Of a stretch of DNA of 64,000 bases, positions 39,443 to 48,921 are shown piece by piece; within the stretch, counting starts at the first letter, position 1, and each line of letters opens with the position of its first letter. The DNA comes from Fibrivirga algicola. Its GTDB lineage: Bacteria; Bacteroidota; Bacteroidia; Cytophagales; Spirosomataceae. Below the pieces are notes generated by a model. The model worked only from the letters and a program-made list of their open reading frames with translations. It had not been told where the DNA came from and searched no databases. A program made the position numbers and the translations under genes. The stretch lies in contig NZ_WAEL01000001.1 of assembly GCF_011742925.1 (NCBI RefSeq), forward strand, positions 248,001-312,000, given 5' to 3'.

Positions 39443-40873
39443 TTAAAGTTCGTACGTCTGGCCTTTGGCGGGAATCTCTACGTTTGCGTAGCCTGCCTCA
39501 CCCAGTGTTTCTTTAAAAGAGACCATACTGCTAGCGTCGCCGTGAACCAGGAAAATGTTCTTCAGCGTTTCGGGCGACTGCATCTGCACAAAATTCATCA
39601 GATCGTTTCGGTCACCGTGGCCGCTAAACACGTCGATTTTTTCGATGTTGGCTAACACCGGTTTTTCTTCGCCTTTAATGGTCAGAGTAGGCTGCCCGTT
39701 CAGCAATCGCCAGCCCAGAGTGCCCTCGGCGCAATAACCGATGAGCAGGATAGTGCAATAGGGGTTGCCAATGTTGGCTGCTACGTGGTACTCAACGCGC
39801 CCACCCTGCACCATGCCTGACGAGGAGATGATGATGCAGGGTTCGTTGTAGTCAGATACCGCCTTACTCGCCTTGGTCGACTCCAGAAACTCGAAGTTTT
39901 CAAAATCGAACAACGTTTCGTTCTCATCGAAGAAATCGCGGGCCTCCTTGCTCAACTGGCGTACATTTTTAGCGTACACCTTCGTGCTTTCGAAGCCCAT
40001 GGGGCTATCTGAAAATACTTTGATGGGCTGGAAGCCGCGCTCCGTATAGAGCCGGTTCAGCGTGTAGAGCAGCGATTGAGTACGGCCTACCGAGAACGTA
40101 GGAATAATCAGTCGGCCCGGAATATCGATGCAGGTACGTTTGATCACGTCGGCCAGTGCATCTTCCGGCGACTCGGTATTTACGTGGAGGCGATTGCCAT
40201 AAGTCGATTCGCAGATCAGGTAATCAACGGGGGGCACCGGAGCGGGATCGACCAGGAGGGGATAGTTCTTACGACCAATGTCGCCCGAGAAGCAGATGCT
40301 TTTTTTCTGCCCGTTCTCAAAGATGTCGAGCACGATATGGGCGGCACCAAGCAGGTGGCCAGCGGGCAAAAACGTAACACTGCACGAGTCGGTGATGCGG
40401 AATTTACGGCCAAATTGCAGGGCTACTACGCTCTCCATGCTTTCCCGAACCTGTTTGTCGAGAAATAACTCTTTCTGAAGTTTTACCTGTTTATCGAGTA
40501 CTTTCTTCTTTTTACTGCCGTTGAGTTCGTTGATTTTCCGCTGGTTCAGCGAGGCAGCGTCTTTCAGCAGAATATCAGTGAGGGCAAAGGTGGGTTCGGT
40601 ACACAGAATCTGGCCTTCGTAGCCTTCGCGGTAGAGGTTAGGCAAGTTGCCCGAGTGGTCGATGTGGGCGTGGGTCAGCAACACAACGTTGATACTGGAA
40701 GCTTCGAATGGGAAGAAACCAGTAGTAGCGGGTTGTTCTACGGGGGGAGTTTGTCCGTTCGAGCGCTCCAGGTCAGAACCGCAATCGATCAGAATGCGGT
40801 AATCATCATCTAATTCCAGCAGGTACATACTGCCCGTTACCTGCTGGGCGGCTCCCCAAAATGTTAATTTCAT
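39443..40873 (-). CDS. MBL-fold beta-CASP hydrolase (RNA-processing type)
   Basis: 476-residue metallo-beta-lactamase with beta-CASP domain, like CPSF73-type and archaeal/bacterial RNA exo-/endonucleases. Metal site H68, H70, D72, H73 in LTHAHIDHSGNL; further ligand regions FLPAGHLLGAAH and YLICESTYGNR; beta-CASP region with IIPTFSVGRTQSLLYTL, SSSGMVQGGRVEYHV and YCAEGTLGWRLL; final motif FSGHGDRNDL and IFLVHGD. Probably cleaves RNA; target unknown. It ends 80 nt before accA, in the same orientation. Confidence 0.9.
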   Translation of the reverse strand: MKLTFWGAAQQVTGSMYLLELDDDYRILIDCGSDLERSNGQTPPVEQPATTGFFPFEASSINVVLLTHAHIDHSGNLPNLYREGYEGQILCTEPTFALTDILLKDAASLNQRKINELNGSKKKKVLDKQVKLQKELFLDKQVRESMESVVALQFGRKFRITDSCSVTFLPAGHLLGAAHIVLDIFENGQKKSICFSGDIGRKNYPLLVDPAPVPPVDYLICESTYGNRLHVNTESPEDALADVIKRTCIDIPGRLIIPTFSVGRTQSLLYTLNRLYTERGFQPIKVFSDSPMGFESTKVYAKNVRQLSKEARDFFDENETLFDFENFEFLESTKASKAVSDYNEPCIIISSSGMVQGGRVEYHVAANIGNPYCTILLIGYCAEGTLGWRLLNGQPTLTIKGEEKPVLANIEKIDVFSGHGDRNDLMNFVQMQSPETLKNIFLVHGDASSMVSFKETLGEAGYANVEIPAKGQTYEL

Positions 40874-41025
40874 GCGTGGTGTTTACCGTATTATTTATGT
40901 CATCGCCGACTCGTTCAGGCAAGACGTAACCTCAAAAGGGGACGTATGCCGGGTCGGCTCGATTAGTCATCGGGCTGGTTAAAAAGGGCTTTCCTATAAC
41001 GCAAATACGGTATGCTGAATTCCCT

Positions 41026-41033
41026 TAGCTTTG
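41026..41033 (+). promoter_or_regulatory. Candidate -7 box of the PBP4 gene
   Basis: TAGCTTTG matches TAnnTTTG and is the third copy of this octamer upstream of a gene in the window. It is part of the exact palindrome AGCTTTGCAAAGCT (41027-41040). It supports the start at 41081, since an upstream ATG at 41012 would precede the promoter. Confidence 0.4.
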
Positions 41034-41080
41034 CAAAGCTACAAAAAAGGCCTGAACAGCCTAACCACCCCACAGTTGCC

Positions 41081-42616
41081 ATGCCGCACGCGTACACGCT
41101 GCTTACCCGTTCTGTTTTAAGTATTTTTGTCATATTGGCCACCTTGCCAGGTACCGGATCTGCCTGGGCTCAGGTACAGCTTTCACCCGATTCCGTAGCC
41201 CTGCAACGCCTGCGTACCTGGGCCGTTTCGCTTCAGACGGGCCCTCTGGCCAGTAACGGAATTGTATCCCTTTCGGTACGGCGAGTGAACGATGGAGCGG
41301 TGATTTTCGGTCAGAATGACCAGATTAGTCTGTCTACCGCCTCGACGCTAAAACTGGTTTCCACTGCCACAGCCCTGGCCACGCTTGGTGGTACTTACTC
41401 GTATACCACTACCCTCGAATATGACGGCGTCATTGTCGATAGCACGCTACAGGGTAACTTATACTTACGCGGAACGGGCGACCCTTCGCTAGGTAGTGGG
41501 CGTTTCACCGGCTATCCAGCGTGGGCGGCTTTATTAAAAGATATTTCGTGGCAAGTACGTCGGGCAGGGATTCGGCGGATCGATGGGGCGATAATTGGCG
41601 ATGCGAGCTATTATACGGATCAGCCAATTCCTGATAGCTGGCCCTTCAGCGACCTGGGGAATTACTATGGTGCTGGCCTGTTCGGACTAAATTTTAACGA
41701 GAACCTGTATCGAATCTATTTTAAAGCGGGCCCGTCGCTAACGGCCCCGGCGTCGGTTCTTCGCACGGACCCGGCCATGCCAAACCTTAGCTTCAACAAC
41801 CGGGTAACCACCGGCCCCGCCAACTCGGGCGATGAAGTGAACATCTACGGCGCACCTTTCCAAACTATGGCTACTCTCGACGGTACTATTCCGGCCAACA
41901 GCACCGACTTCGCCGTAAAAGGAGCCATGCCCGATCCGGCGTATTTCACGGCCTACGCCATTACAGAGCAACTCCGCCGCGACAGCGTTCGTGTGGCAGG
42001 TTCGGCCAGCACCTATCGGGGCATTGGGAGTCCCGTTTCATTGAAAAACAACCAGTCGCCGCGCATCGAAGTGGCCCGGTACCTGTCGCCCCCCTTAAGC
42101 GATCTGGTGCGCGAAACCAACTTTCAGAGTATCAACTTATACGCTGAGGCACTGATGCGGTCGGCGGCTCGGCAGATCAGACAGGTGCCAGCCAACTGGC
42201 CCGAATCGATCTCGGCCGTCACGGGGTTCTGGCAAACAAAGGGGGTAACAATGGCCGGCTTCCGTCCGCGCGATGGCAGTGGCCTCTCCACAACGGGAGC
42301 CATGACTACTACCAACCTGACTAGTCTGCTGGCCGCTATGACCCGCGAAGCAGCGTACCCGGCTTTTTACGCCAGTATACCGGTAGTGGGGCAAACAGGT
42401 ACGGTGAGGGGGCTGGCAAAAGGCACTAAAGCCGCAGGAAACGTGCGGGCCAAGAGCGGAACAATTGAAGGGGTGCGGGCCTATGCGGGGTATTTCACCG
42501 CCACCGATGGTACGCTGATGTGCTTCTCATTTATGGTTAATAAATACGCTGAAGGCAAATACGGAGCGCTAACACCACAGATCGAGCGGCTGTTTACGCT
42601 GCTGGTTGGCCTGTAG
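41081..42616 (+). CDS. dacB: D-alanyl-D-alanine carboxypeptidase/endopeptidase (PBP4 type)
   Basis: 511-residue periplasmic peptidoglycan peptidase, S13 family. Signal peptide to about AWAQ at residue 31. Catalytic motifs: SxxK at S88-K91 (STASTLKLVS), SxN in QSINLYAEAL, and KSG in NVRAKSGTIEGVRAYAGY. The long insert between the first two motifs (GDASYYTDQPIPDSWPFSDL) is typical of PBP4. It trims or cuts cross-links during wall growth. The ATG at 41081 is preferred over 41012 because only that gives a clean signal peptide. Confidence 0.93.
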   Translation: MPHAYTLLTRSVLSIFVILATLPGTGSAWAQVQLSPDSVALQRLRTWAVSLQTGPLASNGIVSLSVRRVNDGAVIFGQNDQISLSTASTLKLVSTATALATLGGTYSYTTTLEYDGVIVDSTLQGNLYLRGTGDPSLGSGRFTGYPAWAALLKDISWQVRRAGIRRIDGAIIGDASYYTDQPIPDSWPFSDLGNYYGAGLFGLNFNENLYRIYFKAGPSLTAPASVLRTDPAMPNLSFNNRVTTGPANSGDEVNIYGAPFQTMATLDGTIPANSTDFAVKGAMPDPAYFTAYAITEQLRRDSVRVAGSASTYRGIGSPVSLKNNQSPRIEVARYLSPPLSDLVRETNFQSINLYAEALMRSAARQIRQVPANWPESISAVTGFWQTKGVTMAGFRPRDGSGLSTTGAMTTTNLTSLLAAMTREAAYPAFYASIPVVGQTGTVRGLAKGTKAAGNVRAKSGTIEGVRAYAGYFTATDGTLMCFSFMVNKYAEGKYGALTPQIERLFTLLVGL

Positions 42617-42631
42617 CCAATGCCCTGGTGC

Positions 42632-44107
42632 TTATCCCACGATAACGGTCTCCTGTTCCGGGTCTTGCGGTAACGGTTTAAGCTGTGTTTCGGGCAGAAT
42701 GATAACGAACGTAGTGCCAACGCCTTCTTTGCTCCGCGCCGTTATGTAGCCATTGTGGTAAGCAACAACACGTTTGCAGATAGCTAACCCGATGCCCGTA
42801 CCCTCGTAACTGCCTTTGGTGTGCAGGCGCTGGAACACATCGAAAATCCGATCGAGGTATTTGTCATCGAAACCAATGCCATTGTCAATCACATGAAGCT
42901 GGTAGTACGTCTGGTCGGTAATCAGACCAGGAAACGTCTTTCCGCTGATGATTTCGGCTGTGATAGTGATGTCTGGATTCACGCCCGGCCGACTGTATTT
43001 TAGGGCATTACTGATCAGATTTGACAGTAACTGCTCCAACTGAAGTGGAACCGCCTCCAATACGGGCATAGTACCCACGGTAATTGTTGCGTTACTAGAT
43101 TTGATCGGCAACTCAAGGTCGACCAGTACCCGGGCAAGCAGGTCACCAACCGAGACCTGTTCGAATGCGTCTGGTTCATTGCGCAACCGGGAGAAATTAA
43201 GCAGATCCCGAATCAGTTTCGACATCCTGTCAGCCGACGTCAGCATCTTGCTCAGGTACAGGCGCCCGTTACTGTCGACCTGGGGCGGGTATTGCTGGTT
43301 CAGCAAGTCACCGAAGGTTTGAATCTTCCGTAATGGCTCCTGCATGTCATGACTCGCCACAAAAGCAAACCGTTCCAACTCCTGATTCGAGACTTCCAAC
43401 TGGTGAATTTTAGCCTGGAGCTCAGCTTCATATTGCCGTAACTGCGCCTCATTTTCGGCCCGGCGACGCAACTCACGATCCAGCAGGTTGTAGGAGATCA
43501 GCAGAGTGGCAAAGGTGAGCAGCGATAAGGCAAAAATGAGTACGAGCGTATTTTGAAACGACTTACGGGCATCTTCGCTCCAATTCAGCATATGCGCCTG
43601 TTCCCGAGCTATCATGACAGCAACGTGTCGCCGAATGGCATCCATCCTGACTTTACTCGTCAGCAAGTAAGCCCTCACAACCGAATTGGGTGTGTACAGA
43701 CTGAGTTGAAGTTGCCGGGTAGAGATATCAACTTCGGCATCGAGTAATGTCGCCAGTGTGTCAATTGCTCGTTGTTGCTGGAAATTGTTGGCCACCAGCT
43801 TTCTGAATAGGATTAGCTTGGGGTGAACCTGTAACAGGGCTGCGGTACGTGGTTCTAAAAACACACTATCGTGAGTGACCATATAGCCACGCGTCCCTGT
43901 CTCGATATCTTTAGCTATCGAGAACAGGTCTTCTAGTGTGTTGATGACGCGGAAGGTATAGGCAATGCGATCGTTGGCCTTCTGTGACCGGGTGTAGCTG
44001 TAAAACGACAATGCGAAGCCTACGCTGATCAGAATGATAGCTACCACAAAGCTGAACGCAATTCTGCGATTCACTCTTTCGGGCGATAATCGTGGTAAAC
44101 GTAGCAT
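42632..44107 (-). CDS. CHASE3-domain sensor histidine kinase
   Basis: 491-residue membrane sensor kinase. Membrane helix at about 17-38, periplasmic CHASE3 domain (about 45-180: DIETGTRGYMVTHDSVFLEP), second helix about 185-207, coiled coil about 210-245, HisKA with phospho-acceptor H253 (FVASHDMQEPLRKIQTFGDL), then HATPase_c with LLSNLISNALKYSR, VIDNGIGFDDKYLDRIF and GTGIGLAICKRVV. No receiver domain and no response regulator gene adjacent, so its partner is elsewhere. Signal unknown. It is convergent with dacB, with only 15 nt between the stops. Confidence 0.92.
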   Translation of the reverse strand: MLRLPRLSPERVNRRIAFSFVVAIILISVGFALSFYSYTRSQKANDRIAYTFRVINTLEDLFSIAKDIETGTRGYMVTHDSVFLEPRTAALLQVHPKLILFRKLVANNFQQQRAIDTLATLLDAEVDISTRQLQLSLYTPNSVVRAYLLTSKVRMDAIRRHVAVMIAREQAHMLNWSEDARKSFQNTLVLIFALSLLTFATLLISYNLLDRELRRRAENEAQLRQYEAELQAKIHQLEVSNQELERFAFVASHDMQEPLRKIQTFGDLLNQQYPPQVDSNGRLYLSKMLTSADRMSKLIRDLLNFSRLRNEPDAFEQVSVGDLLARVLVDLELPIKSSNATITVGTMPVLEAVPLQLEQLLSNLISNALKYSRPGVNPDITITAEIISGKTFPGLITDQTYYQLHVIDNGIGFDDKYLDRIFDVFQRLHTKGSYEGTGIGLAICKRVVAYHNGYITARSKEGVGTTFVIILPETQLKPLPQDPEQETVIVG

Positions 44108-44172
44108 TCAATCGACATATACAGGTACTCTCATAACGCTCAGGTTATGAGTTTGTTGAACACGCCGCCTTA

Positions 44173-44715
44173 TTAAACGGGATCAATGTGCTCAATCACG
44201 AGATTATGATTCGTGTAAATGCACACGTCGGCAGCAATGTGCAGGCTTTCGGCAACCATTTCTGCGGCGGTCAGCTGCGAGGCGTGCTTTTTGAGGGCCA
44301 ATGCGGCCGACTGGGCGTATACGCCACCCGAGCCAATAGCCGCTACGTCGTGGTCGGGTTCGAGCACATCGCCGGTACCCGAAATAATTAGCAGATCATC
44401 TTGCGAGGCCACAATCATCATGGCTTCCAGCTTGCGCAGGAACCGGTCGGTGCGCCAGTCTTTAGCCAGCTCAATGGCCGCTCGGCGCAGGTTGTTATTG
44501 TAATTACTGAGTTTTTCTTCGAAGCGCTCAATCAGGGTGAACGCGTCGGCGGTTGAGCCGGCAAACCCCGCTAAAACCTTGCCACCGGCCAGGCGACGTA
44601 TTTTTTTTACATTACTCTTGGCAACGGTATTACCCATTGTGGCTTGTCCGTCGGCACCAAGTGATACTTGTCCGTTGTGGCGAATTCCAACAACGGTTGT
44701 GGCATGAATGGTCAT
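44173..44715 (-). CDS. hslV: ATP-dependent protease proteolytic subunit HslV
   Basis: 180-residue peptidase of the HslUV (ClpQY) proteasome-like machine. Begins [15 protein letters not shown] when started at 44715; by alignment to other HslV the catalytic Thr is T6, exposed after removal of a five-residue leader, as in CodW-like forms. The upstream frame adds 18 unlikely residues. Conserved: [62 protein letters not shown] and CIYTNHN. The ATPase gene hslU is not adjacent. Confidence 0.95.
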   Translation of the reverse strand: MTIHATTVVGIRHNGQVSLGADGQATMGNTVAKSNVKKIRRLAGGKVLAGFAGSTADAFTLIERFEEKLSNYNNNLRRAAIELAKDWRTDRFLRKLEAMMIVASQDDLLIISGTGDVLEPDHDVAAIGSGGVYAQSAALALKKHASQLTAAEMVAESLHIAADVCIYTNHNLVIEHIDPV

Positions 44716-44784
44716 TTTAATCAGTGTTCCTGTTTGTTGGCTTACAGTTTTGAGCGTTGCTTGGTTCACTGTTGAAAATTTACA

Positions 44785-44810
44785 AACTAATGTTCATATA
44801 AACATTAGTT
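44785..44810. promoter_or_regulatory. Perfect 10-bp palindrome upstream of hslV
   Basis: AACTAATGTT (44785-44794) and AACATTAGTT (44801-44810) are exact reverse complements around CATATA. It lies 70 nt upstream of hslV in the region shared with the divergent glutaminase-domain gene. It looks like a dimeric repressor or activator site; regulator unknown. Confidence 0.4.
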
Positions 44811-44929
44811 ACGAATGGCCCAAAATTTGTAGTCAGCTTCCCGGTAGCGCTTCTGTTGGCCCAAGCTAGGGTAGGATTAATTCGATAAAAAAATATACTC
44901 TATAGGTAATGTGGCTTTAGTGGGAATGA

Positions 44930-44937
44930 TACATTTG
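44930..44937 (+). promoter_or_regulatory. Candidate -7 box for the glutaminase-domain gene
   Basis: TACATTTG fits TAnnTTTG and lies 35 nt before the start codon in AT-rich DNA. No clear -33 element. Confidence 0.4.
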
Positions 44938-44971
44938 TAGCAACATCCGTACTTGTAATATATACTTAAAT

Positions 44972-47545
44972 ATGCGTCTTCATATAGGGCTTTCACAGCC
45001 TCGAAGCCGGAAAGCCGATTTGCTTTCGTCTAGGCTTACTGGTGCGGCCAGTGCCGCGCTTAACCCACCTGCCACGCCGCTGATCACAGTCGATCCATAC
45101 ACCAGCATCTGGTCGTTCGGAGATCAGCTTCACCAACAGCCTACCCGCCACTGGACAGGTCGACCTCATGCGCTCAATGGACTCATCCGAGTCGATGGCC
45201 GGGTATTTCGGTTCATGGGGAATCCTACGTTTGTGGGCGATGCAGTGGCCCCGATGGGGCAACGCGACGCGTATATAGCCCGGTACCGGACCGAGTCGCC
45301 GGGCTCTGACAGTTGGATGCATCCTGGCTTCGACGACAGCCACTGGCAAACAGGCGAAGCGCCGTTTGGCTCACGCTCTGTTGACCGCACTCACTGGACA
45401 AGCCACAACATCTGGGTACGTCGCGAGGTCACTCTCGAACAGATTCCTGAAGGCCGGCTGCTAGTCACGGCTGCGTTCAATGACAATTATGAACTATTTA
45501 TCAACGGCGAACGGGTGTCTGGGGCCTGCGGTGTGGCTCCCAACCATGAGCTGACTACCATCAATCGGCCAATTGCTGAGTTGCTGCGCCCCGGCCGGAA
45601 CATAATTGCATTTCACAGCCAGAATTTTGCCGGTCCCGGTTTTGTTGATGTTGGTTTGTTTCAGGAGCAGGTAGTCAACCAAAATCAAGCTACGCAGACA
45701 GCCCGCTCTATATCGGCCACTCAGTCGACCTATACGTTTGAGGCGGCAGGGGTAGAGTTGACTGTCGCTTTTACGGCCCCGCTACTGCTGACCAACCTCG
45801 ATGTGTTGTCGCGTCCGGTGCAGTACATCACCTATAGCATCCGGTCGGTCGACGGGCAGGCTCATCAGGTTGAACTGTATCAGGATGCCGCCTCCGACGT
45901 AGCTATCGATGCCCCCGGCCAGCCAGTCACCTGGCGTCGTGGCCGCACCGAGGCGGGCCGTTCGGGCAACCAACCCGTGTTGAACTGGATGCGCGTGGGC
46001 ACAGCTGAACAGGCTATTTTGGGCAAAAAAGGTGATAATACGCGCATCGACTGGGGCTTCCTCTACGTGGCAGCTCCGGCTACAACCGATGGTGACGACC
46101 TGGTAACCAGCCATCGGATCAGCACATTGGCAGGTGCTATGAACCAGTTTGAGCGCGAAGGGAGAGTATCAGACATTCGTGATGGTGGCCGGCCTTCGCT
46201 TATCACCGACAATACGGTCGTGCTGGCTACCTCATTCAATTTAGGCACGGTCTCGACAACTGCAGTTGAACGGCATTTATTGGTGGGGTACGATGATATA
46301 AAATCGATCGAATACTTTGGAAAACCACTCAATGCCTGGTGGCGGCGCTACGGCAACACCACGTTTGAGCAGGCGCTGCAGGATGCCGAAGCGGACTATC
46401 AAACCCTGATGACGAGCTGCACAGACTTTGATCAGCAACTGCAGGCCGATGCGCTTCAGGCAGGTGGTGCTACCTACGCTGATTTATGTGTATTAGCTTA
46501 CCGACAAGCCATTTCGGCGCACAAACTGGTAGCTAGCCCCGGCGGTCTAACGGCGACGCAACCACTCTTTTTCTCGAAAGAGAATTTTTCCAACGGGTCT
46601 ATCGGAACCGTCGACGTAACGTACCCATCGGCTCCGCTCTTCCTAAAATACAACCCCACTCTGCTGAAAGGCATGATGGAGCCTATTTTCGAGTATTCGG
46701 AAAGTGGCCGCTGGACCAAGCCATTTGCCGCGCACGACGTAGGTACGTATCCCGTGGCCAACGGGCAAACCTACCACGAAGACATGCCCGTGGAGGAATG
46801 CGGTAATATGCTGATTCTGACGGCCGCGCTGGCGCACGTGGAAGGTAACGCCAACTACGCCCGCCGCCACTGGACCGTGCTGACCACCTGGGTAACGTAC
46901 CTGAAGGAACACGGTTTCGACCCAACGAACCAACTCTGCACCGACGATTTTGCTGGTCACCTGGCGCGCAATGCCAACCTCAGCATCAAGGCCATTATGG
47001 GTATTGCCAGCTACGGCTACCTGGCCGGGAAAATGGGCGATAAGGCTACCGAAGCCGAGTACATTGCGCTGGCCCGCTCGCTGGCCCTTCGCTGGATGGA
47101 TCTGGCTAAAGACCCGGCTGGCGACCACTACACGCTGGCCTTTGGTGCGCCGGATACATGGAGCCAGAAATACAATCTGGTTTGGGATAAACTGTTGGGC
47201 CTGGGTATTTTCCCGCAGGAAGTGGCGCAGCAGGAACTGGCATTCTACCTGACGAAACAGCAGGCGTTTGGCCTGCCTCTCGACAGCCGACGTACCTATA
47301 CTAAGTCGGACTGGATTGTCTGGACAGCCACGCTCTCCAACGATCCGGCTGAGTTCGAGGCGTTGATCAAGCCCGTCCTACGTTTTGCATCCGAGAGTCC
47401 ACAACGTGTACCGCTCAACGACTGGCACGAAACCACCAACGGCCACAAAGTTGGCTTTCAGGCGCGGTCGGTTGTAGGCGGGTATTTCATCAAACTGCTG
47501 GAGGAGAAAGCAACTGCTTCACCACCTGCAGCACTAATTCCGTAG
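44972..47545 (+). CDS. Glutaminase-domain protein (DUF4964/DUF5127/DUF4965 type) without evident signal peptide
   Basis: 857 residues. After a short N-terminus, NPPATPLITVDPYTSIWSF begins the usual DUF4964-like segment; residues about 80-230 form a galactose-binding-like sandwich (FDDSHWQTGEAPFGS, FNDNYELFINGERV); DUF5127 follows, then the helical DUF4965/DUF1793 barrel with HDVGTYPVANGQTYHEDMPV, ECGNMLILTAAL and WSQKYNLVWDKLLGL. Fungal relatives include glutaminase A, but activity in Bacteroidota is mostly untested. The family is usually exported, yet the N-terminus here (MRLHIGLSQPRSRKADLLSS) has no hydrophobic segment. The last 56 bp overlap waaA on the other strand. Confidence 0.85.
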   Translation: MRLHIGLSQPRSRKADLLSSRLTGAASAALNPPATPLITVDPYTSIWSFGDQLHQQPTRHWTGRPHALNGLIRVDGRVFRFMGNPTFVGDAVAPMGQRDAYIARYRTESPGSDSWMHPGFDDSHWQTGEAPFGSRSVDRTHWTSHNIWVRREVTLEQIPEGRLLVTAAFNDNYELFINGERVSGACGVAPNHELTTINRPIAELLRPGRNIIAFHSQNFAGPGFVDVGLFQEQVVNQNQATQTARSISATQSTYTFEAAGVELTVAFTAPLLLTNLDVLSRPVQYITYSIRSVDGQAHQVELYQDAASDVAIDAPGQPVTWRRGRTEAGRSGNQPVLNWMRVGTAEQAILGKKGDNTRIDWGFLYVAAPATTDGDDLVTSHRISTLAGAMNQFEREGRVSDIRDGGRPSLITDNTVVLATSFNLGTVSTTAVERHLLVGYDDIKSIEYFGKPLNAWWRRYGNTTFEQALQDAEADYQTLMTSCTDFDQQLQADALQAGGATYADLCVLAYRQAISAHKLVASPGGLTATQPLFFSKENFSNGSIGTVDVTYPSAPLFLKYNPTLLKGMMEPIFEYSESGRWTKPFAAHDVGTYPVANGQTYHEDMPVEECGNMLILTAALAHVEGNANYARRHWTVLTTWVTYLKEHGFDPTNQLCTDDFAGHLARNANLSIKAIMGIASYGYLAGKMGDKATEAEYIALARSLALRWMDLAKDPAGDHYTLAFGAPDTWSQKYNLVWDKLLGLGIFPQEVAQQELAFYLTKQQAFGLPLDSRRTYTKSDWIVWTATLSNDPAEFEALIKPVLRFASESPQRVPLNDWHETTNGHKVGFQARSVVGGYFIKLLEEKATASPPAALIP

Positions 47546-48782
47546 CCCCCACATTGTTCACTACATAATTCCGGCAAACAGCCCCGGCGCGCTCGCGTTC
47601 CGGGGCGTTTGTATATAACCGGGTGAAGGCCTCGGTCAGCTCAGCTGACGAGCGTACCTGAAACGCGCCGCCCTGCTGCACCAGATCAACGGCCTCCTGA
47701 AATTTACGGTGGTTGGGCCCGAAGAAAAGAGGCAACCCAAAGGTGGCGGCCTCGAGGCAGTTGTGCAGTCCCTTGCCAAATGCCCCACCAATGTAGGCCA
47801 TAGTGCCGTACTGGTACAGGGAAGTGAGCATGCCGATGTTGTCGATGATCAAATACCGGGCGTCGGCGACGGGAGGTAACGTACCCAGCGTAGAGAACCG
47901 TACCGATGGCGCGGTAAGCTGCGCCCGCCAGCCGTCAATTTCGGCATCGTGAATTTCGTGGGGGGCGATAATCACGCGGAGCGGGTCTGTAAATGCGTTC
48001 AACATGGGAATCAGCACGGCCATATCAGCCGCCCATGCGCTGCCAACTACGAGCGTTGGGGTAGCGGCCCCGTTGAAAGCACCTACAAATGCGGCGGCTT
48101 CGGGAATGGCCCGCTTGGTGGCCGCTACCTGCGCTACCCGGTCGAAGCGGGTGTCGCCGGCAAGGGTAAGGCGTGTAATGCCCACGCTGGTGAGCAGATC
48201 GACCGATTCTTGGTTTTGCACCAGAATATGATCGAAGCAGGTTAGCAGGTTGCGATAAAAACCGCCGTATGGTTTGAAGAAAAGCTGGCCCGGCCGGAAA
48301 ATGGCCGAGAACGAGATGGTAGGAACTGCCCGGCCTGCCGCCTCAGCGTTGCCTTTTTTCAGGGCCTGCAGGTAATGGTACCAGAATTCGTATTTGATAA
48401 AAAAGGCGATCTGCGGACGTACCTGCTGCATCCAGGCATGGGCGTTGGCGGCGGTATCGGCGGGCAGGTATGTAACCACATCGGCCCCGGCGTAGTTTTT
48501 ACGGACTTCGTAGCCCGACGGCGAAAAAAAAGACAACACAACCTGGTAGGTCGGGTACATTGCCCGAAACGATTCGATCACCGGACGCCCTTGCTCAAAC
48601 TCACCCAGCGAAGCCGCATGAAACCATGCCACTGGCCGCGTTGGGTCGAGTGGTTTATCAATAAAGGGTTGCCGCCAGTGCCTGCGCCCGTCCACCAGTA
48701 AGCGTGCTTTTCGGTTGAAGGGCGCCGCCAGCCTGATCAGGACTGAGTAAAGGAAAATCGAGAGGTTATATAGAAACTGCAT
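47490..48782 (-). CDS. waaA: 3-deoxy-D-manno-octulosonic acid (Kdo) transferase
   Basis: 430-residue inner-membrane glycosyltransferase that adds Kdo to lipid A precursor in LPS synthesis. N-terminal anchor MQFLYNLSIFLYSVLIRLAAPF; acceptor half has WFHAASLGEFEQGRPVIESF with the conserved Glu; donor half has HDAEIDGWRAQL, DNIGMLTSLYQYGTMAYIGG and FGKGLHNCLEAATFGLPLFFGPNH, typical of WaaA/KdtA. The end overlaps the convergent gene by 56 bp. It supports a Gram-negative envelope with Kdo-type LPS. Confidence 0.95.
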   Translation of the reverse strand: MQFLYNLSIFLYSVLIRLAAPFNRKARLLVDGRRHWRQPFIDKPLDPTRPVAWFHAASLGEFEQGRPVIESFRAMYPTYQVVLSFFSPSGYEVRKNYAGADVVTYLPADTAANAHAWMQQVRPQIAFFIKYEFWYHYLQALKKGNAEAAGRAVPTISFSAIFRPGQLFFKPYGGFYRNLLTCFDHILVQNQESVDLLTSVGITRLTLAGDTRFDRVAQVAATKRAIPEAAAFVGAFNGAATPTLVVGSAWAADMAVLIPMLNAFTDPLRVIIAPHEIHDAEIDGWRAQLTAPSVRFSTLGTLPPVADARYLIIDNIGMLTSLYQYGTMAYIGGAFGKGLHNCLEAATFGLPLFFGPNHRKFQEAVDLVQQGGAFQVRSSAELTEAFTRLYTNAPERERAGAVCRNYVVNNVGATELVLQVVKQLLSPPAV

Positions 48783-48808
48783 TCAGAAATTTTTTTGTTC
48801 TCGGATTT

Positions 48809-48882
48809 CGTGGATTGTCATCCACGACCAGGATATCGGTCATCCCTACGGGGTTCTAGTTCTTCGTGAATTGTCATCTACG
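48809..48882. repeat. Two copies of an 18-bp hairpin-like unit
   Basis: CGTGGATTGTCATCCACG (48809-48826) folds into a 7-bp stem with a TGTC loop. A second copy 56 bp further, CGTGAATTGTCATCTACG (48865-48882), matches it at 16 of 18 positions but has a broken stem. They fill the gap between waaA and the kinase-like gene. They look like a small dispersed REP-like unit. Confidence 0.6.
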
Positions 48883-48921
48883 GATCATAAATGAAATTTA
48901 GTTCACTGAAACAGCCCATTA

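Noticed and set aside
41012-41080. Upstream ATG for the PBP4-type gene
   Set aside because: Would lie before the candidate -7 box and place 23 polar residues ahead of the signal peptide.
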